A stretch of DNA of 64,000 nucleotides, from the NCBI GenBank assembly GCA_963575645.1, contig OY754471.1:48982820-49046819 (forward strand), written 5' to 3'. Below, piece by piece: positions 35,701-48,400 of the stretch. The notes below the pieces were generated by a model, which searched no databases, was not told the DNA's origin, and worked only from the letters and a program-made list of their open reading frames with translations. Origin of the DNA: Xanthostigma xanthostigma (lineage: Eukaryota; Arthropoda; Insecta; Raphidioptera; Raphidiidae). Each line of letters opens with the position of its first letter. Positions within the stretch are counted from its first letter, which is position 1. The translations under genes and the position numbers were made by a program.

Positions 35701-35971
35701 CTCAAGCAAGTATACTTCTCGCTGCATTATTTCGGACTGAGAATAAACCATGCTGATAATACTTGTCTGAAATATTAAAAACAAAAATACTCACATTTAT
35801 CACGAAATGAGTAAAAATAAATTACAATGCGATGAACAGACTTATTTTTATAAAAAATATAAAACATGCCAAGCTTACAGTCTCTTTATCCATCAAAAAT
35901 ATTTTCATTCCCGGTCCACTGTCTTCTGTCATTTTGGTGATATACATTTGAACTGCCGTTATAACGTTCAT
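32730..35971 (-). CDS. Vps45: VPS45, Sec1/Munc18-family vesicle-fusion protein
   Basis: Eleven exons: 35879-35971, 35559-35766, 35176-35325, 34850-35094, 34643-34777, 34425-34565, 34210-34350, 33987-34145, 33685-33789, 32984-33184, 32730-32900; 582 residues, the usual length. VPS45 binds endosomal/TGN syntaxins and promotes SNARE assembly. Nearly every stretch matches animal VPS45: [101 protein letters not shown] and the C-terminal VVLGGT. Intron 5 starts with GC (GAG|GCAAAT at 34642-34643), a GC-AG intron; all others are GT-AG. Starts 279 bp from divergent metaxin. Confidence 0.96.
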
Positions 35972-36250
35972 TGTTGCAATTTATAGCCGTTTGTAGTAGA
36001 ATTTAATAAATAATTTCAATCCAAATTTTTTTCATATTCTTTTTTGACATTTATTATGTCAAGCAAGGGCTTTATCTGTCAAATTTTTTGCCTTACTGGA
36101 GTCACAGCCATCTATTAATTATTAGTAAAACTAAAACAATTCAAGAAGAATATTTCATTTTACTTTAAATCCTATATTACCGACATTTGAGATCTATGAG
36201 TTATCCGTGGCATTGGCTGTCAAAATTATTGTTTTTTAAAAATTTTAGAA
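35972..36250. promoter_or_regulatory. Shared upstream region of VPS45 (-) and metaxin (+)
   Basis: Only 279 bp lie between the divergent start codons, so both promoters and leaders must overlap here. No TATA box stands out. A bidirectional promoter is inferred from spacing alone. Confidence 0.55.
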
Positions 36251-37808
36251 ATGAACGAAGATATTATGAAATTGGAGATTTGGCGCGGCGACTGGGGCTT
36301 ACCTTCAGTCGATGTTGAATGTCTTCAAGTCTGGGTATAAAATATTAAATGTTTTTTATTGTACAGAATATAATAATTAATATTAACAACAATGTGTTTT
36401 AGTGTTTAGCTAAATTATCCAATATACCTCTAAAAGTTAATTCGACAAATAATCCCTTTTGGAGTTATAAAGGGACATTGCCGATATTTAGACACAACGA
36501 TGCCGTACTAAATAGTTTCAGTGACATAAAAAAGTATTTCGAAAGCCAGGTAAAACTTCCTTTTAGGTAATATAAAAATAACTATTTGCATCGGCACTTA
36601 TTTAACTGGTATTGCTGTGTTCTTTGTTTTCAGAACATGAAAGTAGATTCACATTTGAATCAAAGGGAATTGGGTGAAATAAATGCTTATTACAATTTGT
36701 TGCAGCAAAAACTTCATCCAGCACTCCAATACATTTGGTAACACAAATTATTATAGTTTTCAGATAATTTTTGCTAACTAACACGATATTTTGACTGTTT
36801 CAGGTGGATCGATGAGCAGAATTATGTTGAAGTTTTTCGCAAATGGTATGCCAAAGCCCTGCCATTTCCACTTAATTATTTCTACCCGGGCCGATATGAA
36901 CGTTCTGCACGGAAATTTTTCGAAGCGATGTACCCCGATGAATACAACAATGAAATAATACAAACAAATGTAAATATTACTTGAAGCGGGCTCATTGTCT
37001 GCTTAATTTCTTTTCAATCATTTGAAACGCCGATAAATTCAAAGGAAGTGCAACGCTTTTAACTGGCTGAAAAGAAATTAGTTTTTTTTTTTAAATTCTT
37101 GATCCGACGAAACAAAAAATGACAAAACACAATTCTTTCGGACATTCGCAACATGCTTTGGACTTTCTCCAGGTCTACGGAGATGCGGAAAAATGTATAT
37201 CGAACTTGTCGGTGCGTTTAAACGAATCCGAATATTTCTTTGGAACGAAACCGTCATCGCTAGACGCGTTGGTATATGGATTTTTAGCGCCTCTTCTAAA
37301 AGCTCCTTTGAAAACTGCAAATTTACAAAATCATCTCAAAGCATGTACAAATCTGGTGCGATTTGTCGATCGCATTACCCACAAATATTTTCCAGACGTA
37401 AAAGGTTTGTTGCATTTACTTGGAAGTATTTTGTTTCCAAAAATACAAATACTGTCGGGAAGACTGATTCTAACATGTTTTTGCTTTATAATCGGAAATG
37501 TCACTCAGCATACGAAACAAAGTCGGTACCGAATACAGAAAAGAAAACGGACGATGAAGAGTTTCCTCACGCGACCAGAAATAAATTTTTCGCCGGCTTA
37601 TTTGCGACCAGTGCAATGCTGGGATGGGCGTTCTTACACGGATTTATACCGGTGACTAAAAATAATATTTGTCAGAAAGTCCGCCGAAACGTCGTTAAAA
37701 TTGCTAAGACTTATGAGTTTATGTCAATTTACTTTTTAGGTGCCGGCGTTAGATCCTACAATCAATTTCGACGAGGATGATTTCAAGCCTCCCGAAGAAA
37801 ATCCCTGA
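36251..37808 (+). CDS. Mtx1: Metaxin-1-like mitochondrial outer-membrane import protein
   Basis: Seven exons: 36251-36334, 36403-36549, 36634-36737, 36804-36969, 37173-37404, 37509-37651, 37740-37808; 314 residues. Metaxins are GST-like proteins of the SAM complex for outer-membrane beta-barrel assembly, and adaptors for mitochondrial transport. Residues 8-20 (LEIWRGDWGLPSV) are the family signature; LQQKLHPALQYIWWIDEQNY and the GST_C segment NESEYFFGTKPSSLDALVYG with FLAPLLKAPLK follow. Near the C-terminus, AGLFATSAMLGWAFLHGF is a likely tail anchor, then an acidic tail ending PPEENP. Exon 6 is defined by phase with the acceptor at 37508. AATAAA is at 37888-37893. Confidence 0.93.
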
Positions 37809-38148
37809 GAGTTATGTATGGTTGTGATAATGAAATGTATGTTCAGTTTCTTTTGTTGTAGTCAAATCAGTATGTTCTTTTTTTAAGAATAAATTTTTGT
37901 ACGTCACACCAGTCATTATTAATGATGCTTTATTTATTTGGCAATTCTGATTACAATCTTTGTTTAATCGTTTATTTTTGAATAAATGTCAAATTAATTT
38001 TTGACTACCTAACTACTGTGAATCGAGCAATAGATTGAAGAGATGCACATTAGAGCGAAGTTGGCTGCATTGTAGGTATGTCAACTTATCCTTATTTTGG
38101 TCCCGGGACCTCTAAATTGCATGGTAACATACTTTTTTTGTGACTGTG

Positions 38149-41100
38149 ATGTTAAAAGTGAATTTAAAGTTTTTTCCACGATTCACAAGATTTTTCGTAA
38201 AAATGGCTCAAAATAAAACTTGCAGAGTAGCTGTTTGTCAAATGACTTCAACGAGTAACCCGCAGAAAAACATGAATGTAGTAAAAACACTTATTCACAA
38301 TGCGAAGGAACAAAACGCAAAAGTGTGTATTTTATAATTTAGGACTCTTGCTCGAGTTAAGAATCCTACTTCTGCTATATATTTGAAAATATACTAAGAT
38401 ATTCTATAATAGTAATCATTTAACCTCAAATCGTACTTTTACAAGGTTTACCTACCGATGAAACAGAAATTTGTTTTTGTCTTGAATATTGAATACTTTT
38501 GCAATATTTTTAGATTGTATTTCTACCGGAAGGTTGTGATTATATCGCAGAAAATTCGCAGCAATTGTTTAATTTAGCTGAACCTTTAGATGGACCGAGA
38601 ATTACAGAGTATAAAAGACTTGCTTCAGATCATGAGATTTGGCTATCGATAGGAGGCGTTCATGAACTGATTAAGAAGGTATAAAAAAAAACGTGTGAGC
38701 CTCGCCCGGGTAAGCTCACACGGGGGAAGTGAAACTTCTTTAGAGTTATGAATTCCTTTCACCGAGGAGTTACGGAAAATTTCAAACAGACACGTCGCTA
38801 AAGAAGTTCCACTTCAAAAGCTGGTAAGAAAAAATCGTATAATTTTTACAACTAAATTTGTGTGTGACAGGGTGAACAAGAGAAAATATATAACTGCCAA
38901 ATCATAATAAACGACAAGGGTGAGCTAGTGTCTGCGTACAGAAAATTACACTTATTCAACGTCGATATACCGGAAGAGAAACTTCGCTTGATTGAATCGG
39001 AGACAACCGAGCCGGGTTCTTGTGTTGTGCCGCCCGTAGACACGCCCGCAGGCAAATTGGGAATGGCTATTGTATCCTTTTTTTTTTGTCTCTAATTGGG
39101 TTACATTTTATTTTTCGTCTAATATTATCTTCGGTATCTGGAATGAGTGCAGTACTAGATGGTTAGAAATTTTACAATGTTGCGAAGTTTTATACTGCCT
39201 CGTTTTCAGAGGAACATTCCGAAACATTTACAGTAGCCTCACAAATTTGCACAACAAACTTTTTATAAGTTTCTTTACTTGCGCAGTCGCCGCTAACCGT
39301 AATGCAACGCTCATTACAATATAGCAGTCATTACTGATTGTGTAGCATTCAACTTAACTTTTGTCCAGTGTTACGATTTACGTTTTCCGGAACACAGCAC
39401 CGTTTTGCGTCAATGCGGAGCGGACGTCATTACGTATCCGTCGGCTTTCACACACAAGACGGGCTCTGCACATTGGGAGATACTGTTGCGCGCCCGTGCC
39501 ATAGAAACGCAGTGTTATATCGTCGCTGCCGCCCAGGTTGGCCGTCACAACGACGTCAGAATTTCTCACGGCCAAACCATGGTCTGCAATATTTCTTTAA
39601 ATCAAACATATTTTCTCATGACAAATTCAGGTTTTGGTAATTATACACTTTCACGGTCACCTGGTTTTTTGGCTCTAGAAAATCTAAAAATCATCCGATT
39701 TCGATGAATTTTTTTTTAAAATCTTCGTTTTTATGGCGGATTTATGGAAAAAAATACGAAAATTGAAAAAATCAATATTTCTCACAGTTTCATGACTTTA
39801 AATGCAAAAAAAAATTGACTTTCTACATATAATTCTTTATAACTGTTTCTGACGTCAATTCCGGGGTGAACGATAAACGGGTATGCGAATTGTAATTTCG
39901 GGGTGAACGATAAACGGGTATGCGAATTGTAATTCCGGAGTGAATGATAAAGGGGTATGCGAATTGTCTCGAAGTGAAACGGGAAGGGGCAAATGTGTAG
40001 TTTTTAAAAAAACAATTCCGGGGTGAACGATAAACGGGTATGCGAATTGTAATTCCGGGGTGAACGATAAAGGGGTATGCAAATTGTAATTCCGGGGTGA
40101 ACGATAAAGGGGTATGCGAATTGTCTCGCAGTGAAACGGGAAGGGGCAAATGTGGAGTTTTTAAAAAAACAATTCCGGGGTGAACAATAAACGGGTATGC
40201 GAATTGTAATTCCGGGGTGAACTAATTTTTTTCATAAATCCGCCGTAAAATGGAACTTTTTGAGACCGCGATCATTGAAATCCATCTATTTTTCGATTTT
40301 CTAGAGCCAAAAAACCAGGTGACCGTGAAAGTGTATAATTACAAGTGTCGAGCCGGAGTAACATTTCGTGCGACAACTCGAAAAGAAAACATGTTTTTTA
40401 TTTCCTAATCATCGCGCGTCAGTGTCGATGTACTGTGGATTATAGAGGCACGAAAGTCGAAGCCACAGCGGTATCATTCTGTCGAATAATGTCGATAATA
40501 TCATATTTTCTTTCTCCGTCGCGTTAATATGTACGTTTCAATAATTGTAGGTCGTGAGTCCTTGGGGAAACATAATAGCGCAGTGCGAGAAATTCACAGA
40601 CGACCGCCCTTACAGCCCGACATTTTGTTTGAGCGACGTTGCGTCGGCCAGCGTCGACGAAGTAAGAAGAAAGATGCCAGTGTATGACCATAGACGATTT
40701 GATGTGTACGGAAACATTAGCGAAATTACTAAATACAGCCCCGTCGAGAAGTTGCAATACGAATTTGCTGAAAAGATTATACCCGAATCTACAGTCTTTT
40801 ATAAAACGTCTCTGAGTTACGCGTTTACAAATTTACGATGTGTCGTTCCTGGCCGTATCTTTTTAAATCGCTCTGTGCGCGTGCGTTCAACAAGCTGACC
40901 GATTTAGCAAAACGGAGGCGAACCCACCTATCGATTGTTTTAAGACTGCCGTTTATCTTTTCACATCTGAAGCGTATGCAGTTATCGGTCGTTCGTCTAC
41001 AAAATGACTCGCTTCAATCGTACGGTCGCTCGAAAGTAAAAAAAAAAAAAAATGGGGAACCGACGCAAATATCGTGCGATGAGCTAGCGCAAAGTTTGTT

Positions 41101-41692
41101 GAACTCACAAAAAAAAAAAAAAATAATTTGAAACTGGCTAAGAATTGTATTGTTCCTTAACGATTTCATGTTCAGACGTGTTGGTAGCTTCTATCCGGAA
41201 AGTTTTGCGACTAAAGGACCTAAGTAAAATGGAGATTGCAGATTTGTTTCAGACCGTGATCCTCGTCCAGTCGATTTTGGATCGAGTTCGAGGTGCTCTT
41301 TCTTCGACCATTACAGTACAAGACGGAGAACACGCAGGCCAAACTGTGAAGGTAAAAGTTATAATATGTTTGGTTTTTCTCAATTAAAATACGCGCTAAC
41401 AGCGTGCGAATTTTCATGGCGTATTAAATTTTCTGCGGGGAATTATAAGAGAAACCTCGCTAATGAGAAACGAGTTCATAACTCTCAAGAAGTCTCACTT
41501 CACACGTTTTATTTTTGTTTTTTACAGCACGTACACGTTCACGTTATGCCGCGTGTGCCGGGCGATTTTCTCGACAATGATGAAATTTACGCAAAGCTGG
41601 CGAATCACGACCGTGGACCGGATAAACAGCCGGCTCGCTCACTAGAGGAAATGACACGGGAAGCACAACACCTTAAACAATTCTTTAGATAA
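38149..41692 (+). CDS. NitFhit: NitFhit: nitrilase-Fhit fusion hydrolase with possible mitochondrial presequence
   Basis: Seven exons: 38149-38322, 38514-38678, 38871-39071, 39369-39581, 40551-40854, 41176-41351, 41528-41692; 465 residues. The N-terminal nitrilase half has the Glu-Lys-Cys triad: Glu64 in FLPEGCD, Lys138 in YRKLHLF and Cys181 in CYDLRFPE. Nit1-type enzymes repair deaminated glutathione. The C-terminal half is Fhit, a diadenosine polyphosphate hydrolase, with SYAFTNLRCVVPGHVLVAS and the histidine triad HVHVHVMP (from residue 412). The fusion is known from flies and nematodes. There are two in-frame starts: ATG at 38149 adds MLKVNLKFFPRFTRFFVK, basic and amphipathic like a mitochondrial targeting signal; ATG at 38203 gives a cytosolic form (MAQNK). 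Intron 4 holds a minisatellite-bearing element. Confidence 0.94.
38726..38819. repeat. Small inverted repeat in NitFhit intron 2
   Basis: GAAGTGAAACTTCTTTAG (38726-38743) is matched inverted by CTAAAGAAGTTCCACTTC (about 38799-38816). The right arm with its flank (CGCTAAAGAAGTT-CACTTCAAAA) recurs at 58446-58470 in a delta-COP intron, so it is a dispersed element fragment. Confidence 0.5.
39649..40332. mobile_element. TIR element (Tc1/mariner-like candidate) in NitFhit intron 4
   Basis: Inverted ends CACTTTCACGGTCACCTGG continue through TTTTTTGGCTCTAGAAAATC on both sides and then diverge, with GGCGGATTTATG also shared further in. TA flanks both ends within a longer mirrored TAATTATA/TATAATTA. 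The middle is filled by a minisatellite (39858-40220) also found in the Mutator-like elements. No coding frame is credible. Confidence 0.6.
39858..40220 (+). repeat. Minisatellite with higher-order 157 bp period
   Basis: A 37 bp unit (ATTCCGGGGTGAACGATAAA then GGGGTATGCGAATTGTA) is arranged as two short units plus one extended 83 bp unit that ends CGGGAAGGGGCAAATGTG...TTTTTAAAAAAACA; this triplet occurs twice and a further unit begins. Single triplets of the same sequence occur inside 10617-11470 and 22966-23797. Confidence 0.8.
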
Positions 41693-42491
41693 TGTCAATT
41701 TTGCCAGTAGACACATCCGTGTTTCCGTTCGTTTTACTGTGAGTAGGGCATTTTGTAATGACTAAAATATATTTCAATTATTATTGTAGATGTTTTTTTT
41801 ATGAAATATATATATATTTTTTAAAAGTACTCGTTTATACATTCACCCTGTAACTTGGTTCACAAAAAAAAGTTGAAATTGCTCTATTTCCAAAACGGCA
41901 ATCCTAGAATGCATCGAAACGGTTTTTATCAAAAAATCCCTCTGGCGTCAACATAAAAATTTCCATCATTTAAGTACCTGCATTTACACAATAAAATAAG
42001 AGAAAATTTTAAATAACATTACCTTGCGTACAGTGTCCATTCGTCTTAAGCGGTAAAAATTTTGGACGACAGTTCGTCACAGCTAGCTGTTATTTTTGCA
42101 CGCAGCCAGGTATCTTGAAATACAATTTATCCTTAATCCTTATAAGTAGTGTTATTATCGTTCATCTTACATTTAAATAACAACGATTTGTCTCCGATTT
42201 ACACAAAATATAATAAAAAACGGAGCTACATAAATATTTTCCAATAAAAAAATTGCCAATACAATAACTACAATTCATAATTTTTTTCATCAAATTATTT
42301 CCGATGCAAAGAGCTTTCCAAAATGACAATCGTTAATATTCTATCTTATTTTCAGACTGTAGTTTTTACTTATAAGCTAAACATAGCGTTTCATGTGATT
42401 ATATTTAAATATTTATTAACGAATAACTAATTAGCGAGAACAGTTGAACGTCGCATAGCCAAAAAGATTGTTCCGGATCATTTTCGATTCT
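41693..42491. other. 3' region between convergent NitFhit and CAF-1
   Basis: About 800 bp of AT-rich sequence, presumed 3' UTRs of both genes. I see no separate gene or repeat. Confidence 0.5.
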
Positions 42492-45400
42492 TCAGTTTGC
42501 ATCGTCGGTTTTATTTTTATCTGTCGGCGATTTTTCCTCATTCGTCTCCTCGTTTACAGGTTCTTCGCTGTTGTTTTCACCTTCTGATTTTTCAGTTTCC
42601 GATCTCTGAGAATCAACGGCTGTTTTTTCGGAGTTTGATTTTATTGTGTTCTGATCGCTATTAAAATTTGTCGACTTTTCGTCATTAACTTTTTCAATCT
42701 GTGTTCGATTTACGACTGTCCGCGCGGAATCAGACGGCTTTTCGTCGGCAGCACTCGAACTATGATTTTCACTACTTTGACTACACTCTACTTCGGATAG
42801 ATTTTCATTGACTAATTTTTCCTCTTCGGGAACGACTACTCTATCGACATTGATTCCGGTTAAAATTATTTTGCTTTTTTGTCCGCTTTCGACAGAATTC
42901 GAATTTGAACTATCCTTGTCGCTATCTTCACAGCTTTCTTTAGAAATTCCTTCTTTCTTTTCTATTTTCTTTATGAACTGTGTTAACAAATTACTTCTAA
43001 CCGAACTGGCGAACGCATTGCGTTTCTTTGTCTCGACTTTGGGGACGCTTGTCAATACGGCTCGCTTTTTCGGAACTCGCTCTGAACCTTCGCAATTTTC
43101 TCCGCAATTCTCAACGCCTTTATCTGCTTCGTTATAAATTTCCTTCGAAGAGCCTTCTCCAATTGTCTTGCTCGATCCTAAAGCTGTGGGCTGTATTCTT
43201 TTCTTGACAAACGGGCTCTGCTCGGAGCTTCCGCCCGCTTCTTTGTCGGCTTGTTTCTTTTTTAAAGCAAACTGTTTCTGTCTGTCCTCGTTCGACATAA
43301 CTTTCGTAAACTGTTTTATGCCCGGACCCGATTTCTTTTTTACTTTCAGTTTAGATTTATTATCGCCGCTTTCTACAGATTTCCTATAAATAGTGCTTTT
43401 GGGCGGACTCAGAACGTACTTCCACGAATTAACGATTCCTCCTATACCGTCGCGCCGGTACGCTTCTAGCACTTCGTCTTTGACCAGCCAGCAATATTTA
43501 TTCAATAGGGGACCTTCGCTCTCGACGCAAATCCATTTGGCGATCTCTTTCATTTTGATTTCGAAACCGCGCCGACTGAACTCCACCTCCGGATCTATGT
43601 TGTTTAGGTGCGCTTTGAATTCTCTGAAAAGAAACGTCTTTCCGTTCGTATTTCCGTGAACGAGTTCGATTAAGTCGGGAACAAACTGTTCCGGAATGCC
43701 GCGTTTCTTTTTGCCCACGGACTGATCCCGATTTGACGGCGACGTCGGATCGTCCGCGTTCGCATCTCTCTCGGGAAAAACGACCGGACCGCCGATCATC
43801 ATCCGGCGGGCCGACAGAAATTTCCAAATCACTTCACTTCCGGAGGTCGGCCTGTCGTTATTTTCGTTTGCCCAAAGACATCCGATCAGTCTCGGTTTGA
43901 GACGTTCGGTTTTGGATTTCATTTCGGCCTGGAATTCCTTTTCGAGCAATTCGAGCTTTGCTTTATGAGTTTCGGGCGTGAGTGCGTCGTCCTCTTCGAT
44001 AAGCGCCTCCTCGTCGCTCAGATAGCCGTGAGGCACCATGAAATCATTATCGATATCGTATTCGTTGTCCGATTCCGATTCGTCGTCGTCGGAACCATGA
44101 AGCGATTCTCCCGGTTCTTCTTCTTCCCATTCGTCGTCCGAATCGACTTCGTAATTGAAAATCTATTAAAAAGAAAAACGGATTTATACACTTCATCAGT
44201 TCTACAAATTTATCGGTCTTTATAAAATTCGATAGTTTAAACGGAAGTAATTCTCATTCAACCGATCTGAAATGTATTTTTTCTTTGTTAAACAATTATT
44301 TTTCTTAAATATTGTTCTCGTATCATTCGTCGTGCGCTCTAATAAAATCAAAAGACAAATAAACAAAAACTGCAATCAATAGAAAGTTGTTTTCTTACTA
44401 CTTAATTCTAATTTGAAATGTAGAGAATAAAATCAGCGCTAGTTTATATGCTTAAAAATCTGTAAGTTCTAAATGAGATTTTACATAAAAAGCAAGATTA
44501 TTTCCACGTCTTAATTAATACTTGTCTAGTCCATATTTTTTGAAGTGGTATGTTGTATTTGTAAACAAGTTCTTCGAAATTAAAAAAAAAATATATTTAA
44601 TGATAAATTTCCTAGAATTTCGTATTTTTCATCGCAGAATTCCAATCAAACGGATTTATCTCCCAAACTTCCTGGTAGTTTTATCATATTTCGGACCTTG
44701 ATTCTACAAACGACTATATGCACGCGTTCTGTTCATTTTTTAAATATGCATAATGAAAACAAAAAAAACACTTCAAATTCATAATAACTACTAAACAGAC
44801 ATTTGAACAGATGTGAAAGAATTGTGATAATATGTTTAAAAGAAGATTATATAATTTATTATAAAATTATAAGCGCATAACATTGCGAAAAACGCATAAA
44901 ATTAGTGTAATTTCAATGTAAATAACAATAATAATTGACGGGCGGGAGTACATTGACGAAATTAATTTTTTTCTGAAACAAAAAAAAGAAAAAGAAAAAA
45001 AAAAGAAATCTGGCACAGGCCACACGCACATGACGTTGACAAAACAAAACATAATCTGTAATAGTGTTTCCAAATAACAGCACATTTTAAGTGCCAAAGT
45101 GTTTGCATGTGTACATAAAATCCCTGGGGTCCCATAAAATTGATTTGAATCAGGGATGAGAGGACATTGCTTTTATGAGAATTTAAGTGATATTTTATTT
45201 AATAAGCTGTAAATAATACGCCGGTGATTATAAATAATTAATATTTTCACGTAAAATAAAAGATTTTTCCTACCTAAAAAAAGAGTTCATTTAACTGAAT
45301 ATGTGCAGTCTACGCAAAATTAAGTTGCAGTACCGATCGCATTAAAATTTATTTTGAATTTAACTAGCGGAACATTTTTCTTTGCCACCGTTTCCTTATT

Positions 45401-48400
45401 AGTTCACGTCACTGAAAAGTATTTTTTGCGCGTACCTTCGGCAAAATAGCTATTTTTCACAAAATTCTTAACAGTTCAATTTTGAGCAAGTTCACATCCA
45501 ATTGTGGGCCGTGTTGGATTTTCATACATTTACTATGGAAACGGTATAGTACGATTACGTTTCGCATTTGTTTTGTTTTATTTTACGCACCGGTGCGAAA
45601 CGGGCTATTTTACAACCTCCATACGGGCACGAAAGCGGCTATTATATGGGGTTCGTGCTAAAATATATTTTAAAGGTCGTAGTAGAAAAGGAGCAAAAAA
45701 ATCCAGTTTTCTTTTTAGTAATAAAAACATGAAAAAGTAATGACGGTACGGTGAAAAATTTTTAACATAAAAACAGTTACCTACATTTCATGTCTTCCTT
45801 TATGCATGAAAATTGACAACAGAAGTACGGCAATAATTACCACGCCCTTAATTCGAAACCGATTTAGTTTCAGGAAAATATCACACACTTTTTAATGCTG
45901 TTATTATTATTTATTATTATAAAATAAAGAGTAAACTCCAGAGAATTGATACGTCGAAGTAATATGATCGGAGCGCGTTCTGTTAACGATATTGCGGTGC
46001 CGGCCACCGGGTGACACCGAGACGCAACCGGACGACGGGCTCGGCTACGGCGACGCATGTTGAAGGCTTCCTTATCATTATTATGTCCCTGTCGGGAGCA
46101 CCGATCACCACTTCTGGCACGCAATTGTTTTTAACACACATGCACGATTTTATTGTAGAGGCTGTTCTTTAAATTCACGACACGTTTTTCGACTTTGCCT
46201 CTTTCCATTGCAAATAGAAGAGCACCGATGTGCCTGCCGCCGGACGGTTAATTTGATGAATTTTCATTCCGTTTAAAATTACTATTTTTTGTTTGTTTTT
46301 TTTTTTTAATATTCTGTCTACTATAAAATCGTATAAAAACAGTTATTTGCCGTCCAGACAGCCAGACAGATGCTAGAGAGATCAGATAAAATGACTGAAA
46401 AGTTTTGATATTGGTATTTTCCCATATTTCAAGGAAACCGAACATGTAAATTATTACTTTCGCGGAAAATATTTTGTGATATTATGGAGCTGAAAAATAT
46501 ACATTTATACGCATCAGAAGAAACGTCAAACTGCACTTAAGGCACGATCACCCTGTACATAAATAATATTTTTGTTGGAACAGATATTTTATATGGTTTA
46601 TTTTCAAGTGATTATTTGAAATACAATAATGCGGTGATGACAATGGTTCTTGTTGGTACACAGATGTTCTGACGATCGAGCTAATGACGTCTGCGTCCAG
46701 AGACCAACACAAAACCTGGCGCGGGACCATTTCGGACATTTAGTGCAACATTATACTCTCGATCAGTTGTATCTGTTGGCGCTCCAACTCGGCAAGGTAT
46801 AATATTATACGCTGTTATGGATTCTTATTTAATTGTATAATATTTTAAGATTATTGTTTGAAAGTGTTCTGCAGAGTTGGAATTCAAACGTTTCAGAAAC
46901 AAACCAATACTTCGTAGGACACACACATTTCGGAAGGCTAATTTATTTATTTTTTTTCCAGATGAACGAAGACATTTTGCAGTCTACAAATTTCGATTTG
47001 AATCATTTAAGTTTAGGCTTTGAAAACGCACTGCCCGATCACGATTATTTCAATTACACTTGGGACAATCTTCCGCCTTTGCCGGGACCTTTCGACAACT
47101 ACTTTCAAAGCGAAAGTGCGAATAACGATTCGGAAACAAAATGTCCGATCGGTTTGACGCAATCGAATCAACGCACGGGGCGAACAAATTCCGCGCAGCC
47201 GGATTTCTTTCATCTCGTGGAGTTAGTCGGTCACAGTAAAGAGCTAGAACTTTTGCTGAACGCCGATAAAGAATTGGAACACTTGCTGACCGAAAGAATC
47301 GATGCAAATATCGAAAACAACAACGAAATTTGGTCTTCGATTTTACCGGAAAAAACACTATTGTGCAACGAATATTGTGAAAATTTTTTAAAAGAAAGTG
47401 CCGAACAATTACAACTCCAATCTCATCTGCCGCCGCTGGAAGTTTTGGGCGTCAATTTGAATCTCTACTCGTACGAAACCAATGCCTGCGTCGACTCTAA
47501 AACCGACGACGACAACGCGACCGCAGTAGGCGACGCGCCGTTTCACGCGCGTTCCGACGGAGATTTAGACAACGCTCGTCGAAACGACGACGGCGTTCGT
47601 TACTTCCAACAAAACGACGCTCGGCAAATCGACGCGTCGGCGGACAATAAGATATACGTTTTAAACGTCGATTTTGAAAAATACCCGTCGGAAAACGACA
47701 ATTTTCACGCTCTCGGCAACGAGCGCACGATGAGAAATAAGCGAAGACGATCGCTGCTGCACGACAAAGCCATAGAGGCGAACGAAATATGCCGTCCTCT
47801 CGCACAACAGTCCGTTCGCGCAGATCCGATAAACAAAGAGGACAAATCGTTTTCGTGCACGATAGAAGGATGCCGCAAGGTCTACGCGAAAGCGTCTCAT
47901 CTCAAAGCGCACCTGAGGCGTCATTCCGGAGTGAAACCTTTCCCGTGCACGTGGCCCGATTGCAAGTGGCGATTTTCGCGATCCGACGAGCTCGCGCGGC
48001 ACAGAAGATCGCATTCCGGCATCAAACCCTACAGGTGCGAGACGTGCGACAAGTGCTTCTCCAGAAGCGATCACCTCGCCAAACATAGGAAAGTGCACAG
48101 GCGACGGCTCGCGCAGTACGGGTGCGCTTTCACGCAATCGCAGTGCAAGAAGTTCGCGGCCAAATATAATAAAAACGAACATTACAAGACGAGACTCTGA
48201 ACGCGCCCGCGATATATTCGTGTTAAATTAAACAGACGGTTGTTGAAGTGAAGTGAAGGAAAATGATAAAGTTAAAGTCACTTACTTTGTCTGTACCGAA
48301 AGGTCGTCTCGACTTTATGTTCTTGCTACGTTTTCGCCACGTGCCCCAATAAGGAGGTCGTCTATTTTCTGAAAACTGCAACAATTTCGCCCTTTGACGT

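Noticed and set aside
39823-40149. Repetitive open frame on the minus strand with recurring [12 protein letters not shown]
   Set aside because: It is a translation of the 37 bp minisatellite, whose unit length is not a multiple of three, and it lies in an intron.
45870-46124. 84-codon minus-strand frame rich in Arg ([13 protein letters not shown])
   Set aside because: Its composition comes from the GC-rich island, and it ends in low-complexity residues with no family resemblance.
46833-46961. N-terminal extension of the KLF15-like protein
   Set aside because: The frame is open, but a strong polypyrimidine tract and CAG directly precede ATG 46962, and the extension lacks conserved features.
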